This document shows positions 35,117-46,299 of a DNA stretch of 64,000 nt, in pieces. The notes beneath the pieces were generated by a model. It saw only the letters and a list, made by a program, of their open reading frames with translations. It ran no database searches and had not been told where the DNA came from. A program made the position numbers and the translations under genes. Within the stretch, counting starts at the first letter, position 1, and the number at the start of each line of letters is the position of its first letter. Origin of the DNA: Orobanche coerulescens (Eukaryota; Streptophyta; Magnoliopsida; Lamiales; Orobanchaceae); the NCBI GenBank assembly GCA_033398695.1, contig CM065802.1:166527965-166591964 (forward strand), given 5' to 3'.

Positions 35117-36339
35117 TTAAAGGCTCTCTTTCAGAACCGTGTGTATTTTGTGAATGTTGTGTTTGTGAATGCTTAAGTGAATCCTATGGATATGTTCGAT
35201 GTTGGATGTTGTGATTTGATAATATACACATATTATCCCATTTCGGTGCATTGTGACTCGATGATTGTGTCGTGCTATGTGTTTGTTGGTTTTAGGTGAA
35301 TTGTTTGGATATCTTTGGCATACTGTGTTATATATGTGAATGTGTGGATATGGGTGGGATCTATGGTGACACATGGCTTGTGATCATGTCATTAGGATGT
35401 AACAAGTGATTGATCCAACCGTGAGAGCCTAAGGATACCTACGGTGACAAATGGCTTGCGATCATGTGGTCAGGAGACAACAAGTGATTGATCCAATCAT
35501 GAGATGACGTGGCAAGTGATCATGGTGGTATAAGAAAACCTACGGTGACACATGGCTTGTGATCATGTGGTCAGGAGACAATAAGTGATTGATTCGATCG
35601 TGAGATGACGTGGCATGTGATCACGGTGGTATGGATATGATTTTGGATGTGTTTTGCCAGGCCGTGTTACCAAGATTTCGTATCTTGAGTGGTTATATTC
35701 TGTTGACTTTATGTTCGTTGAGGACACGTGATGTGGGTTTTGAACCCTGTGAATTGTTGTTGGTTTTTAACTGAGAAAGCAAATCTTTGGGTTGTGACCC
35801 CTTTCGGTTTATTTGAAAAGAGAAGGATTCGTTAATCCTAAATGGTTTTCCGTTAAAACTCCCGAGGGCTTTCATTTTAAAAACATTTTATAAATTGTTC
35901 TCTTGTTTGGTGATCTGTCGAATTTGGAAAGTTCTACTCAAACCCCTTTGCCTCGGGAAGTATTTTCCACTATGTTTGAATCATTGAGGATTACTGATTA
36001 TTATTATTCTTGGAATATAATTTGTATGACTCGTATTTGCACTTTGTACTTACACTAGCAAAATAGTGAAATTTTGATAACCCCAGAGTAATCGGGGAGT
36101 GGATGTCTGTTTTGCATTCAGGTTTTGGGGAGCATAACACAGGGTTGACACGAAGGATGATGAAAGATGATCGATACTAATCACATGAGGACCCGTGCGA
36201 ATTTTTCCTGGCCTAGTTGTAGTTTATTTCCGCTGCAGTATTTTCCCGTTGCACAGGAGTGTTTTGTTTTGACCCCTGCGTTGGCATGCTTTGAGATTGA
36301 GTTGTATGTATTGATTGAAAGACCAAATCGGTCTACTGA
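35117..36339 (+). repeat. G1 5' LTR, second part, unit 2
   Basis: Resumes the LTR after RTE. It includes the target-repeat copy and the ~90-bp tandem repeats (35361-35632). It ends at ctactga before the solo LTR. Confidence 0.87.
35361..35632 (+). repeat. Tandem ~85-100-bp repeats of the G1 5' LTR (unit 2)
   Basis: Three units with TGATCA, acaagtgattgatcc and gatgacgtggca, as at 16631-16902. Confidence 0.75.
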
Positions 36340-38000
36340 TGTAACACCCCAAACTAGGCGGATATTACAGTACCGTGGACCCCCGACTGGGACCCACCAG
36401 GCGAATGAAAACTAATGAATTAAATAATATAATCGTAGTTCCGAACCACATTATATTACCAAATACTCCGATGAGGAGCTTACGTTCAATACACCAGAAC
36501 AATACCGAATACTAGTATATTTTATATGAAGATAAAATACACCGCCCTGAATAAATAAACATCCCAAATGGAATTCTGCAGCGGAAATACAAATGAAGAA
36601 AAACAAGAATGACTGAAGAGACTGGGGCCCTCTACTAGTATCACTGGGACTCCTCGCCGTCAACGTGCTCTTCCCGTACTTTTGCCTTGCCATGACCTGA
36701 AAAACAATATCCCCCAACGGGGTCAGTTACACAGAACAACAATCCTCAAGAGTTGAATAAACACAATCTTGTTGAAAACATACGCAATCAAACATGCTAT
36801 ATGAATCAACTAACAATATGACTCAAGGAATGGCGCCATACTACGCCCGGGATGGAAATGTGTCCGTGCACAAGCCACCAACGAGTATCGATCGAATACA
36901 CGTGTGGTCTTGTACCTAATCAGTCTCACGAAGTGATCGTCTCATGTGCACAGTCCAATGTGAGGCCAACAACCAACACACGACTTTATATGTGCCCGAC
37001 ATGAAAATCCTACACATACCAACCGGCACGCCAGTATGACCCAGAATGCCACGATATAACAAAAGTGACATCGAAAATCAATAATGACTCATCAAGATGA
37101 AATGATAGTGAAATGAATGACAGCTCAATGAAATGATTGGAACCGTCGTTCCACGTTAATGAAGTGATTAAGTGACAATTACAAGTCTCAATACGGTTAG
37201 TACTTTATGAATGAATTATGATTATGAATGAACAACAACGAAAGGAGTGAATATCCTTTTAACTGAGTAAGAATTAACTTACTCAACCGGTGAAGAATGT
37301 CCTTCCTCGAACAAACATCCTACAATGAGATGTCGGTCTCTCGAACAACCTTGAATGACAATTACCAACAAACGCTCAATATACATATCAACCACGATTA
37401 TAACCAACTCAAACGTCGATACAACAATATCCAAACTCAAAGATGCACTCTAACGAATACGTAGTAAACATCTTTCCCGTGGGTTACAACCAATCCCAAA
37501 TTATCGAAACCAACTTCCAAAAGATTGATTCAAACCAGCAAAACAATATCAATGGCATCAATAATCCAATAGGAATCCACAATTCAAGATTACAACAACA
37601 TCAATCGGAAAATCCCCAAATTAACTGAAGTCAACCCTAAGAGTTCTTGAAATAATTCCCCAAATATCCATTAAATCCGAGATATATACCGAATAACCCA
37701 TAGGAATATGCGTATACAAGGTAGATAAACCATATCTAAGGCATTCCAACATAATATCAAGCCCACATGAAAAGATCGGAAATAAAACACTTGAACTCCG
37801 AATTTCTAGATTCAAGAGGTGATTACCTTGATTATGATGTTTGAAGATGATGAAATGATGATTATTCCAATTTATATGCTTGGAAATGTTGATAGCTGAT
37901 TCCACCTCGAAGAACACTCCTCAAGAAGCTCCGAATCGCCCAAAACCGATGAAGAAATGAAAGGGAAGGACAAATGATGAAGAAAGGGCTCAACTGTCCT

Positions 38001-38008
38001 ATTTATAG
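38001..38008 (-). promoter_or_regulatory. TATA-like box of the solo LTR
   Basis: On the minus strand gctgctataaatagg, immediately after the palindrome array and followed by a pyrimidine-rich stretch (tttgtccttccctttcatt). Confidence 0.55.
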
Positions 38009-38018
38009 CAGCACCAGT

Positions 38019-38581
38019 TAGCGTGCGCTAGATCCTGTGCATAGCGTGCGCTAACGGGTGTACTGGGTAGTCCAGTACCCTCTGATCGCAACGATAGCGT
38101 GTGCTACGTACCTTTTGTAGCGTGCGCTACAACCATGTATTAGCGTGCGTTAACACCAATGGTTAGCGTGTGCTAACGAATTATCTGATGCCCAGTACTG
38201 GAGTCCAGAACCTCCTGTTCTCTGATCTGATCTCGGTAGCGCGCGCTACACACAATATTTAGCGTGCGCTACTACACCGTTTGCGTACGCTAAAACCACT
38301 CATAGCGTGCGCTAGGCATTTATCCAAAGCAGTACAGTAGCCACTGGACTCTGCCTGATTCGTCCTTAGCGCGCGCTATACCGGCTGTATAGCGTGCGCT
38401 ACTCCAACCTACTATCACGCGCTACTTACTATTCGTAGCGTGCGCTACTTACAACCCAACTGCAGTCCAGTGCCTTCTGGACTGCCTGCTTGAAAATACT
38501 AGCGTGCGCTAGTGTTGAGAGGTGGCGTGCGCTACTCGTACTCAATTAGCGCACGCTAAAGAGAGTACGTAGCGTGCGCTA
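38019..38581 (-). promoter_or_regulatory. Array of ~18 near-palindromes TAGCGTGCGCTA in the solo LTR
   Basis: About 18 copies of TAGCGTGCGCTA or close variants (TAGCGCGCGCTA, TAGCGTGTGCTA) in 563 bp, with irregular spacing. Partly inverted agtccag/ctggact pairs lie between them (for example 38463-38486). On the element's own strand the array lies upstream of the TATA-like box at 38001-38008 and so belongs to U3. Confidence 0.7.
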
Positions 38582-38803
38582 CTCCTCACACACAGCACAC
38601 TATGAAATGACAACGATGATAAACACTGCACGATTCTCCAACTAGATTGATGATGAATGACGATACAATACTCTGAACGATGAATATAATGATTGAATAT
38701 GAGTGACAAATGATCATTAATGAGTGAAAATTACTGAATGACAATTAATGAATGATAAATACTGAATGATAATGATTGAATTACAACCGGGTATTACAAC
38801 TGA

Positions 38804-38921
38804 GTCGTCATTTTGCCTTGAAGGCGATATTATGATGTTTGATTTTAGTTATCAGCTTGGTAGATCCTTGAGGAAAGGGTCTACGGCGTGTAATATCCCT
38901 GAGTGGATTGGGGATGTTACA
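38804..38921 (+). repeat. G1 5' LTR, last part
   Basis: The final 118 bp, cgtcattttgcc to gggatgttaca, same as the end of the 3' LTR at 50133-50250. Confidence 0.85.
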
Positions 38922-40550
38922 TAAATAGTATCAGAGCTTATGTTGTGGAAACCTAAGCTATCGGGTTGAGTTGGGCATAGTCGTGTTTTCATCTGGACAC
39001 TGTCTGTTGAGTCTTGTTTCGTCGGATTTTGTCTGACTAAGTCGTGTCGCGATGCGTCGTCTGAGTCTGTTGGTCGTGATTAGTATCGTGGGGCGATCGT
39101 CATCTTTGTGTGACCTGTGGATGTAAGTCTCACTCCATTATGTTATGCCTCGTGTGATACGAGCCGCTTGTATGATTATTTGTTAAGTGATGGAATCTTT
39201 ATGTATATATTTTTATTTCGTGATATGTGTTTATTTGACTCTCATATTTTGTTTGTTGAGGAGTGGTGTCGCTACTAATGTATTTGTGACTATTGATTTT
39301 TGTCCGCTGCTAATGATTTCCAAAATGATTTGCTCGTTTTGCAAGTATTCTCGTGAGACCTTTATGATTAACATGAAATGGTGATTTATAATATGTGTGT
39401 GTTTTGCTCACTCCGAGAGGGCCCGACGAAGCCTCGGGGGAATCCATGACTTCACTCCGGATTCACGAGCTTGTTTGCTAGCCAGTTTGGGAGGGTCCTT
39501 AGAGGCTTCGAATGGGACCAGTGGTTTATCCCAGGTCCTAGGCGATGCATGTGCATGATTTAATTTATGATTATGGCCAATTCGGAAGGGTCCTTAGAGG
39601 TCTCGAATGGGACCAGTGGTTTCGCCCCGGTCCTAGGCAAATTGATTATTGACTGTTTGTTTTCCGGGGAAAAGACACGTCTGGTTTTGAATTTTGAAAC
39701 GATTTGATGCATGTACTATGACATGCGTAAGCGAATGTTGATACGTGTGAGTTTTTGGGCATTTTGGCCAAATGAATTTTTGCAAGTCTTAAATATCTTA
39801 GAGAATAAACTTCGAGGCGTATTTTTAAATTGGATTATATTTTCAAGGCGCCTACTAGCGCAACTATATGTTTCAAAATTCTTCTACTTCGAGAACCAAA
39901 ATATTTTGAGATATTCTCAGTAATTTAAAAACGCATTTGGTTAGACCCGAGGGTCGAATATTTCTAAAAGTTTTTCACCAAAAGAAAGATATCCTCATTT
40001 TTATCAAATGCAAGACGATTTTTTAAAGTCTCGATGATGCTGTTTTTTTTACTTCTCGAAATGTGGTACTTAAGATCAACTGGTGGTTTTCGTTTTCAAA
40101 AACGACCAAAAGGTGGTTTTCGTTTTTAAAAATCTATCATTTCCTGCTTGAGGTTAGAGAATGTGTGTATGCTGTTAGCGTTGTCGTTAGGGTGTTAGCC
40201 CCCCGAGTTGTGATTGAATTGGTGGTGTGAGCGTCGATTCGTTCGCCACACATTTGTTGTGTTAGCCCTCTGTGGGAGGTGTGATGTTGGTACTGAATGT
40301 TGTCGCTTCGTGGTGATTTACGTGTCATCACACCTGTGCGAACTGTTAGAGCTTGAGTTTGTATGATTGTGCACATCTGTAATTATTTCATGATGTTTTG
40401 TAATTGTGTGATGGTTATCGTTCGGGCTGTGGAAATCACTGAACGATGCCATCATTGCTGTGATTTTCATATGTGTGTTACCTTACGAAGGTAATCGTTG
40501 TATGTGTTGTGTTATGATTTTCTGTTGTGCTGAGTGATTACATATTCAGT
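38922..40550 (+). other. G1 PBS and leader
   Basis: The PBS tagtatcagagc (38926-38937) differs by one base from the tRNA-iMet site. The 1.6-kb leader is homologous to 60576-61772 and, reversed, to 53430-54554. It has two imperfect ~95-bp repeats (gggtccttagaggcttcgaa at 39489 and a near copy at 39589) and a short repeat aaggtggttttcgttttt near 40110. No ORF beyond chance. Confidence 0.7.
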
Positions 40551-40790
40551 ATGCCGAGGGGCAGAGGTCGTAGTCGTGGCAGCCAGACGCGTGATCAAGA
40601 TCATGCTGTTGGTGATGGTGTTGGTATCGGTGTTGCTACTATTTTGCAGCAGGTAGCTGCACAGATGACTCAGTTGACTCAAGCAGTTCAACGTAATATA
40701 GATGTGACGCAGAAAATTGGCGCAAATCAGTGGCTTCGAGAAGTGGTTCGCATGAATCCCCCTCGTTTCGCTAGTGCCGCAGATGCATTG
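40551..40790 (+). pseudogene. G1 gag, N-terminal 80 codons (split by T)
   Basis: Begins MPRGRGRSRGSQ, matching MPKGRGRGRG at 61773, with a basic Arg/Gly start, a VATILQQVAAQMTQLTQAVQ helix and the WLREVVRMNPPRF region. It breaks exactly at gcattg, where the T array begins. The rest of gag is at 46300-47094 in the same frame after one copy of the cattg duplication. Structural capsid protein family. Confidence 0.85.
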
Positions 40791-41213
40791 TGTAATACCC
40801 CGATTTTTCGGATATATTTTTTGTTTATATATTGGATATCGTAGATGGTTAATTATGCTCGAGGACGTTGTGAACGTTTGATAATGTTATTGAATTGAGT
40901 TATGTATTGATTTTGCCGTATGTTCATATTCGGTATGTCGTGACATTAGATAGGAAATTGCTGAAACTGGCTAAGTATAGGATACTTAGCGTACGCTAAT
41001 GTTGAAGACTTACGTACTCTAAATCACAAGAGTTACGTACGTTATGGCCGAGACATTACGTACGTAACATGGGAATCAGACGATCGAGTCATGGTCGGCA
41101 GGTGGGACCCAGTGTCGGCAACTTTCGGCGGAGGATGTTGACAGGTGAGTCAACGTACGTGTTACGTACGTTATACAGGACGTGTTACGAAACTTATTTT
41201 TAAGGGGGTAGAG
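40791..41213 (+). repeat. T LTR 1 (5' 0.4 kb only) joined to a polypurine remnant
   Basis: tgtaataccccgattt to gtgttacg matches the first 400 bp of LTR 2. It then jumps to aaacttatttttaagggggtagag, which equals the end of the internal region at 44057-44081. The rest of this LTR and the internal region were deleted, with acg/acgaaac shared at the join. Confidence 0.85.
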
Positions 41214-41408
41214 TGTAATACCCTGATTTTTTGGATATATTTTTTGTTTATATATTGGATATCGTGGATGGTTAATTATGCTCGAGGACGTTGTGAACGT
41301 TTGATAATGTTATTGAATTGAGTATATGTATTGATTTTGTCGTATGTTCGTATTCGGTATGTCGTGACATTGGACAGGAAATTGCTGAAATTGGCTAAGT
41401 ATAGGATA

Positions 41409-41792
41409 CTTAGCGTACGCTAATGTTGAAGACTTACGTACGCTAAATCACAAGAGTTACGGATGTTATGGCCGAGACATTACGTACGTAACATGGGAAT
41501 CAGACGATCGAGTCATGGTCAACAGGTGGGACCCAGTGTCGAGAACTTTCGGCGGAGGATGTTGACAGGTGAGTCAACGTACGTGTTACGTACGTTATAT
41601 AGGACGTGTTACGTACGTAACACGACCATTTTACTATAGCAAGTCAACTATTACGTACGTTATATGCTATGGGGTACGCACGTAATGGACTTCACGGAAT
41701 GAGACAGTGAGTTTGTTACGTACGCTATGGATTTTGGATTACGTACGTTAAAGTTGTTACGTACATTAAGCAAGGACACTTACGTACGTAAT
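41409..41792. promoter_or_regulatory. Array of TTACGTACGTAA palindromes in T LTR 2
   Basis: About twelve copies of TTACGTACGTAA, TTACGTACGCTA or TTAGCGTACGCTA in 384 bp. Many contain two overlapping TACGTA words, the A-box type of ACGT core known for plant bZIP factors. Directly upstream of tttatatatt. Copies also at 40986-41189 and 44279-44664. Confidence 0.65.
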
Positions 41793-41803
41793 AAGGGGTG
41801 CAG

Positions 41804-41813
41804 TTTATATATT
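41804..41813 (+). promoter_or_regulatory. TATA-like box of the T LTR
   Basis: gcagtttatatattgaag, followed about 20 bp on by a pyrimidine-rich stretch (cctttcatttctctc). Same at 44677-44686 in LTR 3. Confidence 0.55.
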
Positions 41814-43414
41814 GAAGTGTTGCCTTTCATTTCTCTCACGGTTCTTTGAGGTATTTCTCTCCAAAACTCGTCCCTCTTCACTTCTAAGAGTGTTCTAAAC
41901 ACTTCTAACATGATTGTGAGCTTGGAATCATGGAATTAGAGCTTGGTTGTGGAACTATTGTTGATTCTTGAAGTGATTTATTGTGTTATCCATATTCTAT
42001 GAGGTATGTTGGATATTTCTCCTTTTCATTTCGGAATTTTGATGTTATAGTTGATGAATGATTCGTATAAATATGATTATGATGTTGTTATTGCGATTCT
42101 TGAGGGTATATGAGGTGTATGTCGAAGGAAGATGATGATATGCCTTGTATATATTGATTATGATTATGGAATCATAGAGTTCTTGATGTTCTTGAGGCCC
42201 GATGATGACTACGATGATTTGATAATTCGTTTGACCGATTTAAGATGGTATTCTAAATCATAGTGATGATAGTGGTTGATTTAGATGAGATGAATCTTGA
42301 TATGAGGTTGAATTCCGGATTGAATATGTTATGATCATTGTTACCAAGTTGGTTCGATTATTGATATGATTATTGTTCTAAGTTGATTAACCAATAGGTA
42401 TAATCGTTTTGCCGCGGTGAAAGGCCGTAGATTCCGTCCAGTCGGGGCTGAAGAGCTCGTAGACGAGGGTGATGAGTTCAGTGTTGGTTTTGTCATGTTG
42501 GTATCCAGGAAAGTGTTTTTTTGTTCGGTTGTAATGTTTTGATGAGTAATTCCATTTACATTTCATAAGTATTTTATGTTGTATTGCATATTGACGAATA
42601 TCCAGTGATGTTCTAAAAGGATTAAAATGCACAGTTGATGATTGTTGAGATACTTGGACAATCTTGGGAAGATTGTTGTATTCGGATATTGTTGATGTCA
42701 TTTTGGATATTCTTGGTCTGTGGTATGCATTCCGGAAGGAAGTCCGGATAGAGGTATGTTTTATGGTAATTGTACATAGAGGATTATGTACGAGAAAGTA
42801 TTCGGTATTGAGGTATTATACGGTATTGTTGTGATACTGGGATTTTTATGGTATTATCGTGATATTGGGATTTTGACGAGAATCGTTGGATTACCGGAAG
42901 CGGTAAGGTTATCGTTGAAGTTATTATTCTCATGATGCATGGCATGTGAATATTTATGTTTATGTACTTGCGGTTATTTGTCGGGCATTATTGTTGACCC
43001 CGTTGTGGGACTTGTTTTTCAGGTATTGAGGACTTTGATGGTAGCGGTCGTGAGGCGAGGATTCCGGACAATACTGGCTATGGCATATTGTTGGGGAATC
43101 GTGTATTTTGTCTGTGTATTAATTATTGATGTATATGTATCTTGGACTGTATATCTATCTGCTGCGTGAGTTCTTTCAAATGGCTTTCGGCTTTTTGCCA
43201 ACTGAGTTTGATTTCGAAAACCGATTCCCTTAACTGAGTTTTTGGCCTTGTTTGTCTTGACGGTAGTTGGTGTTTTCAAATGATTTTGTGAGTTTTGGAG
43301 TATACTACCGTCATCGGCCTTTTTGGGCATTTTTGTAATTGGTTTTTAGCCTGGTGGGTTCCGGCAGGGGGGCCCACGGCGTGTAATACTCCCGACTGAA
43401 CTGGGGGTGTTACA

Positions 43415-44081
43415 AATATGGTATCGGAGCCCATGATTTTGTGATAACTGGGCATGTGTGTTATGTGGCTCTACCAGTGTGGTAGTTGCGTGATTTTTGT
43501 GTAACTGGATTTCTGGCTATTTTGGACTGTGTTGTTTTGGTACTGTGTGATTTTTGAGTATTTTCGTGGTGATGTGTGGGTTTGGGGATTGTTGGTGTTT
43601 CCGAGACCGACGAGGCAGGGAGTGAACGCCGGTGCCGTGGTCATGTGCAATGTGCGGCTCCAATCGGGAAGTGAATGCCGGTGCGAGGCACGTGCAATGT
43701 GCGGCTTTCGATGTGGAGTGGAATGCCGGTGATACGGGCATGTGACAATGAGAGGCTCATGCGCTTTAGGTGAGGATACACAGCATCACAGATCCCACAA
43801 AACTCGACAGTGCTCTAAACTTGTTGTGGTCTTGGCGGAGACCAATCATTTTCAAATTGTGATTATTCCTGTTTTGCCATTCTTGTTGTGTCAAGATTTT
43901 TGTAATGGTGTCATATGCTAGTATCACGGGAGATCTTCGTCTTCACTGACCTGTAAGTATGTTGTTAGGATTATTCGATAATTCTTGGTTATCTTGGTGA
44001 TTTTGGATTTTCCGTTGAAATGTTGTTTGTGCGAGTGATTGCAAGTTTCGAGGACGAAACTTATTTTTAAGGGGGGTATAG
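43415..44081 (+). other. T internal region with PBS and polypurine tract, no genes
   Basis: PBS tggtatcggagc at 43419-43430 (G for A at the eighth base of the tRNA-iMet site). It ends with aaggggggtatag before LTR 3. A repeated phrase, gtgccg..catgtg/aatgccggtg, occurs three times at 43620-43745. No coding frame that I recognise; the element must be mobilised by proteins of others. Confidence 0.75.
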
Positions 44082-46294
44082 TGTAATACCCCAATTTTTC
44101 AGATATATTTTTCGTTTATATATTGGATATCGTGGATGGTTAATTATGCTCGAGGACGTTGTGAACGTTTGATAATGTTATTGAATTGAGTATATGTATT
44201 GATTTTGCCGTATGTTCGTATTCGGTATGTCGTGACATTGGACAGGAAATTGCTGAAATTGGCTAAGTATAGGATACTTAGCGTAGGCTAATGTTGAAGA
44301 CTTACGTACGCTAAATCACAAGAGTTACGTACGTTATGGCCGAGACATTACGTACGTAACATGGGAATCAGACGATCGAGTCATGGTCGGCAGGTGGGAC
44401 CCAGTGTCGGCAACTTTCGGCGGAGGATGTTGACAAGTGAGACAACGTACGTGTTACGTACGTTATACAGGACTTGTTACGTACGTAACACGGCCATTGT
44501 ACTGTAGCAAGTCAACTGGTATATTACGTACGTTATATGGTATGGGGTACATACGTAATGGACTTCACGGAATGAGACAGTGAGTTTGTTACGTACGCTA
44601 TGGATTTTGGATTACGTACGTTAAAGTTGTTACGTACATTAAGCAAGGACACTTACGTGCGTAATAAGGGGTGCAGTTTATATATTGAAGTGTTGCCTTT
44701 CATTTCTCTCACGGTCCTTTGAGGTATTTCTCTCCAAAACTCGTCCCTCTTCACTTCTAAGAGTGTTCTAAACACTTCTAACATGATTGTGAGCTTGGAA
44801 TCATGGAATTAGAGCTTGGTTATGGAACTATTGTTGATTCTTGAAGTGATTTCTTGTGTTATCCATATTCTATGAGGTATGTTGGATATTTCTCCTTTTT
44901 ATTTTGGAATTTTGATGTTATAGTTGATGAATGATTCGTATGAAGATGATTATGATGTTGTTATTGCGATTCTTGAGGGTATATGAGGTGTATGTCGAAG
45001 GAAGATGATGATATGCCTTGTATATATTGATTATGATTATGGAATCATAGAGTTCTTGATGTTCTTGAGGCCCGATGATGACTATGATGATTTGATAATT
45101 CATTTAACCGATTTAAGATGGTATTCTAAATCATAGTGATGATAGTGGTTGATTTAGATGAGATGAATCTTGATATGAGGTTGAATTCCAGATTGAATAT
45201 GTTATGATCATTGTTACCAAGTTGGTTCGATTATTGATATGATTATTGTTCTAGGTTGATTAACTAATAGGTATAATTGTTTTGCCACGGTGAAAGGCCG
45301 TAAATTCCGTCCAGTCGGGGCTGAAGAGCTCGTAGACGAGGGCGATGAGTTCGGTGTTGGTTTTGTCATGTTGGTATCCAGGCAAGTGTTTACTTGTTCG
45401 GTTGTAATGTTTTGATGAGTAATTCCATTTACATTTCATAAGTATTTTATGTTGTATTGCATATTGACGAATGTTCAGTGATGTTCTAAAAGGATTAGAA
45501 TGCACAGTTGATGATTGTTGAGATACTTGGACAATCTTTTGAAGATTGTAGTATTCGGATATTGTTGATGTCATTTTGGATATTCTTGGTCTGTGGTATG
45601 CATTCCGGAAGGAAGTCCGGATAGAGGTATGTTTTATGGTAATCGTACATAGAGGATTATGTACGAGAAAGTATTCGGTATTGAGGTATTATACGGTATT
45701 GTTGTGATACTGGGATTTTTATGGTATTATCGTGATATTGGGATTTTGACAAGAATTGTTGGATTACCGGAAGTGGTAAGGTTATCATTGAAGTTATTAT
45801 TCTCATGGTGCATGGCATGTGAATATTTATGTTTATGTACTTGCGGCTATTTGTCGGGCATTATTGCTGACCCCGTTGTGGGACTTGTTTTTTAGGTATT
45901 GAGGACTTTGATGGTAGCGGTCGTGAGGCGAGGATTCCGGACGATACTGGCTATGGCATATTGTTGGGGAATCGTGTATTTTGTCTGTGTATTAATTATT
46001 GATGTATATGTATCTTGGACTGTATTTCTATCCACTGCGTGAGTTCTTTCAAATAGCTTTCGGCTTTTTGCCAACTGAGTTTGATTTCGAAAACCGATTC
46101 CCTTAACTGAGTTTTTGGCCTTGTTTGTCTTGACGGTAGTTGGTGTTTTCAAATGATTTTGTGAGTTTTGGAGTATACTACCGTCATCGGCCTTTTTGGG
46201 CATTTTTGTAATTGGTTTTTAGCCTGGTGGGTTCCGGCGGGGGGGGGGGGGGGCACGGCGTGTAATACTCCCGGTTGGATCTGGGGTTGTTACA
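44082..46294 (+). repeat. T LTR 3 (2213 bp)
   Basis: TGTAATACCCC...GGGGTTGTTACA then the cattg duplication. It carries the palindrome array (44279-44664) and a run of 14-15 G at about 46240-46253, where LTR 2 has an interrupted ggcaggggggccc. Confidence 0.88.
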
Positions 46295-46299
46295 CATTG

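Larger units (their letters stand above)
18050..36778. repeat. Tandem duplication unit 2 (complete, ~18.73 kb)
   Basis: Starts abruptly inside the reverse-transcriptase region of LINE-A at 18050 (ctagcgaaagc) and ends at 36778 (cttgttgaaaa), where the solo LTR continues as catacgcaatc. At the internal junction the same cttgttgaaaa is joined to the LINE sequence, with only a short run of A shared between the two partners. This is the signature of a tandem duplication made by end joining or template switching, not by recombination between long repeats. Confidence 0.85.
36340..38798 (-). mobile_element. Solo LTR of a gypsy-like element (2459 bp), minus strand
   Basis: Ends TGTAACACCCC and GGGTATTACA, flanked by a perfect 5-bp duplication actga at 36335-36339 and 38799-38803. 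The G1 LTR reads on across it (compare 50130-50140). There is no internal region, PBS or second LTR, so it is a solo LTR left by LTR-LTR recombination. On the minus strand it starts TGTAATACCCGG, has the palindrome array in U3 and a TATA-like box. It contains no gene. Confidence 0.88.
41214..43414 (+). repeat. T LTR 2 (2201 bp)
   Basis: TGTAATACCC...GGGGGTGTTACA, followed by a PBS. It holds the TTACGTACGTAA array (41409-41792), a TATA-like box (41804-41813), and a small hairpin agtgttctaaacact (about 41889-41903) in the presumed R/U5 part. About 97% identical by eye to LTR 3. Confidence 0.88.
40791..46294 (+). mobile_element. T: three-LTR array of a non-coding LTR element inside G1 gag
   Basis: Flanked by cattg on both sides (40786-40790 and 46295-46299). 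Order: LTR fragment 40791-41189, short internal remnant with polypurine tract to 41213, LTR 41214-43414, internal 43415-44081, LTR 44082-46294. Internal sequence is only 0.67 kb against 2.2-kb LTRs, and no gag or pol is present. A single duplication outside three LTRs shows that one insertion was later expanded by unequal recombination and then partly deleted. Confidence 0.88.

Noticed and set aside
38019..38581. CRISPR-like array of short repeats
   Set aside because: Spacing is irregular, repeats are 12-bp palindromes, and the context is a plant LTR; nothing resembling cas genes.
43019..43330. 103-codon minus-strand frame in T LTR 2, repeated in LTR 3 at 45892-46203
   Set aside because: Present only because the LTRs are copies; lysine/threonine-rich sequence with no recognised domain.
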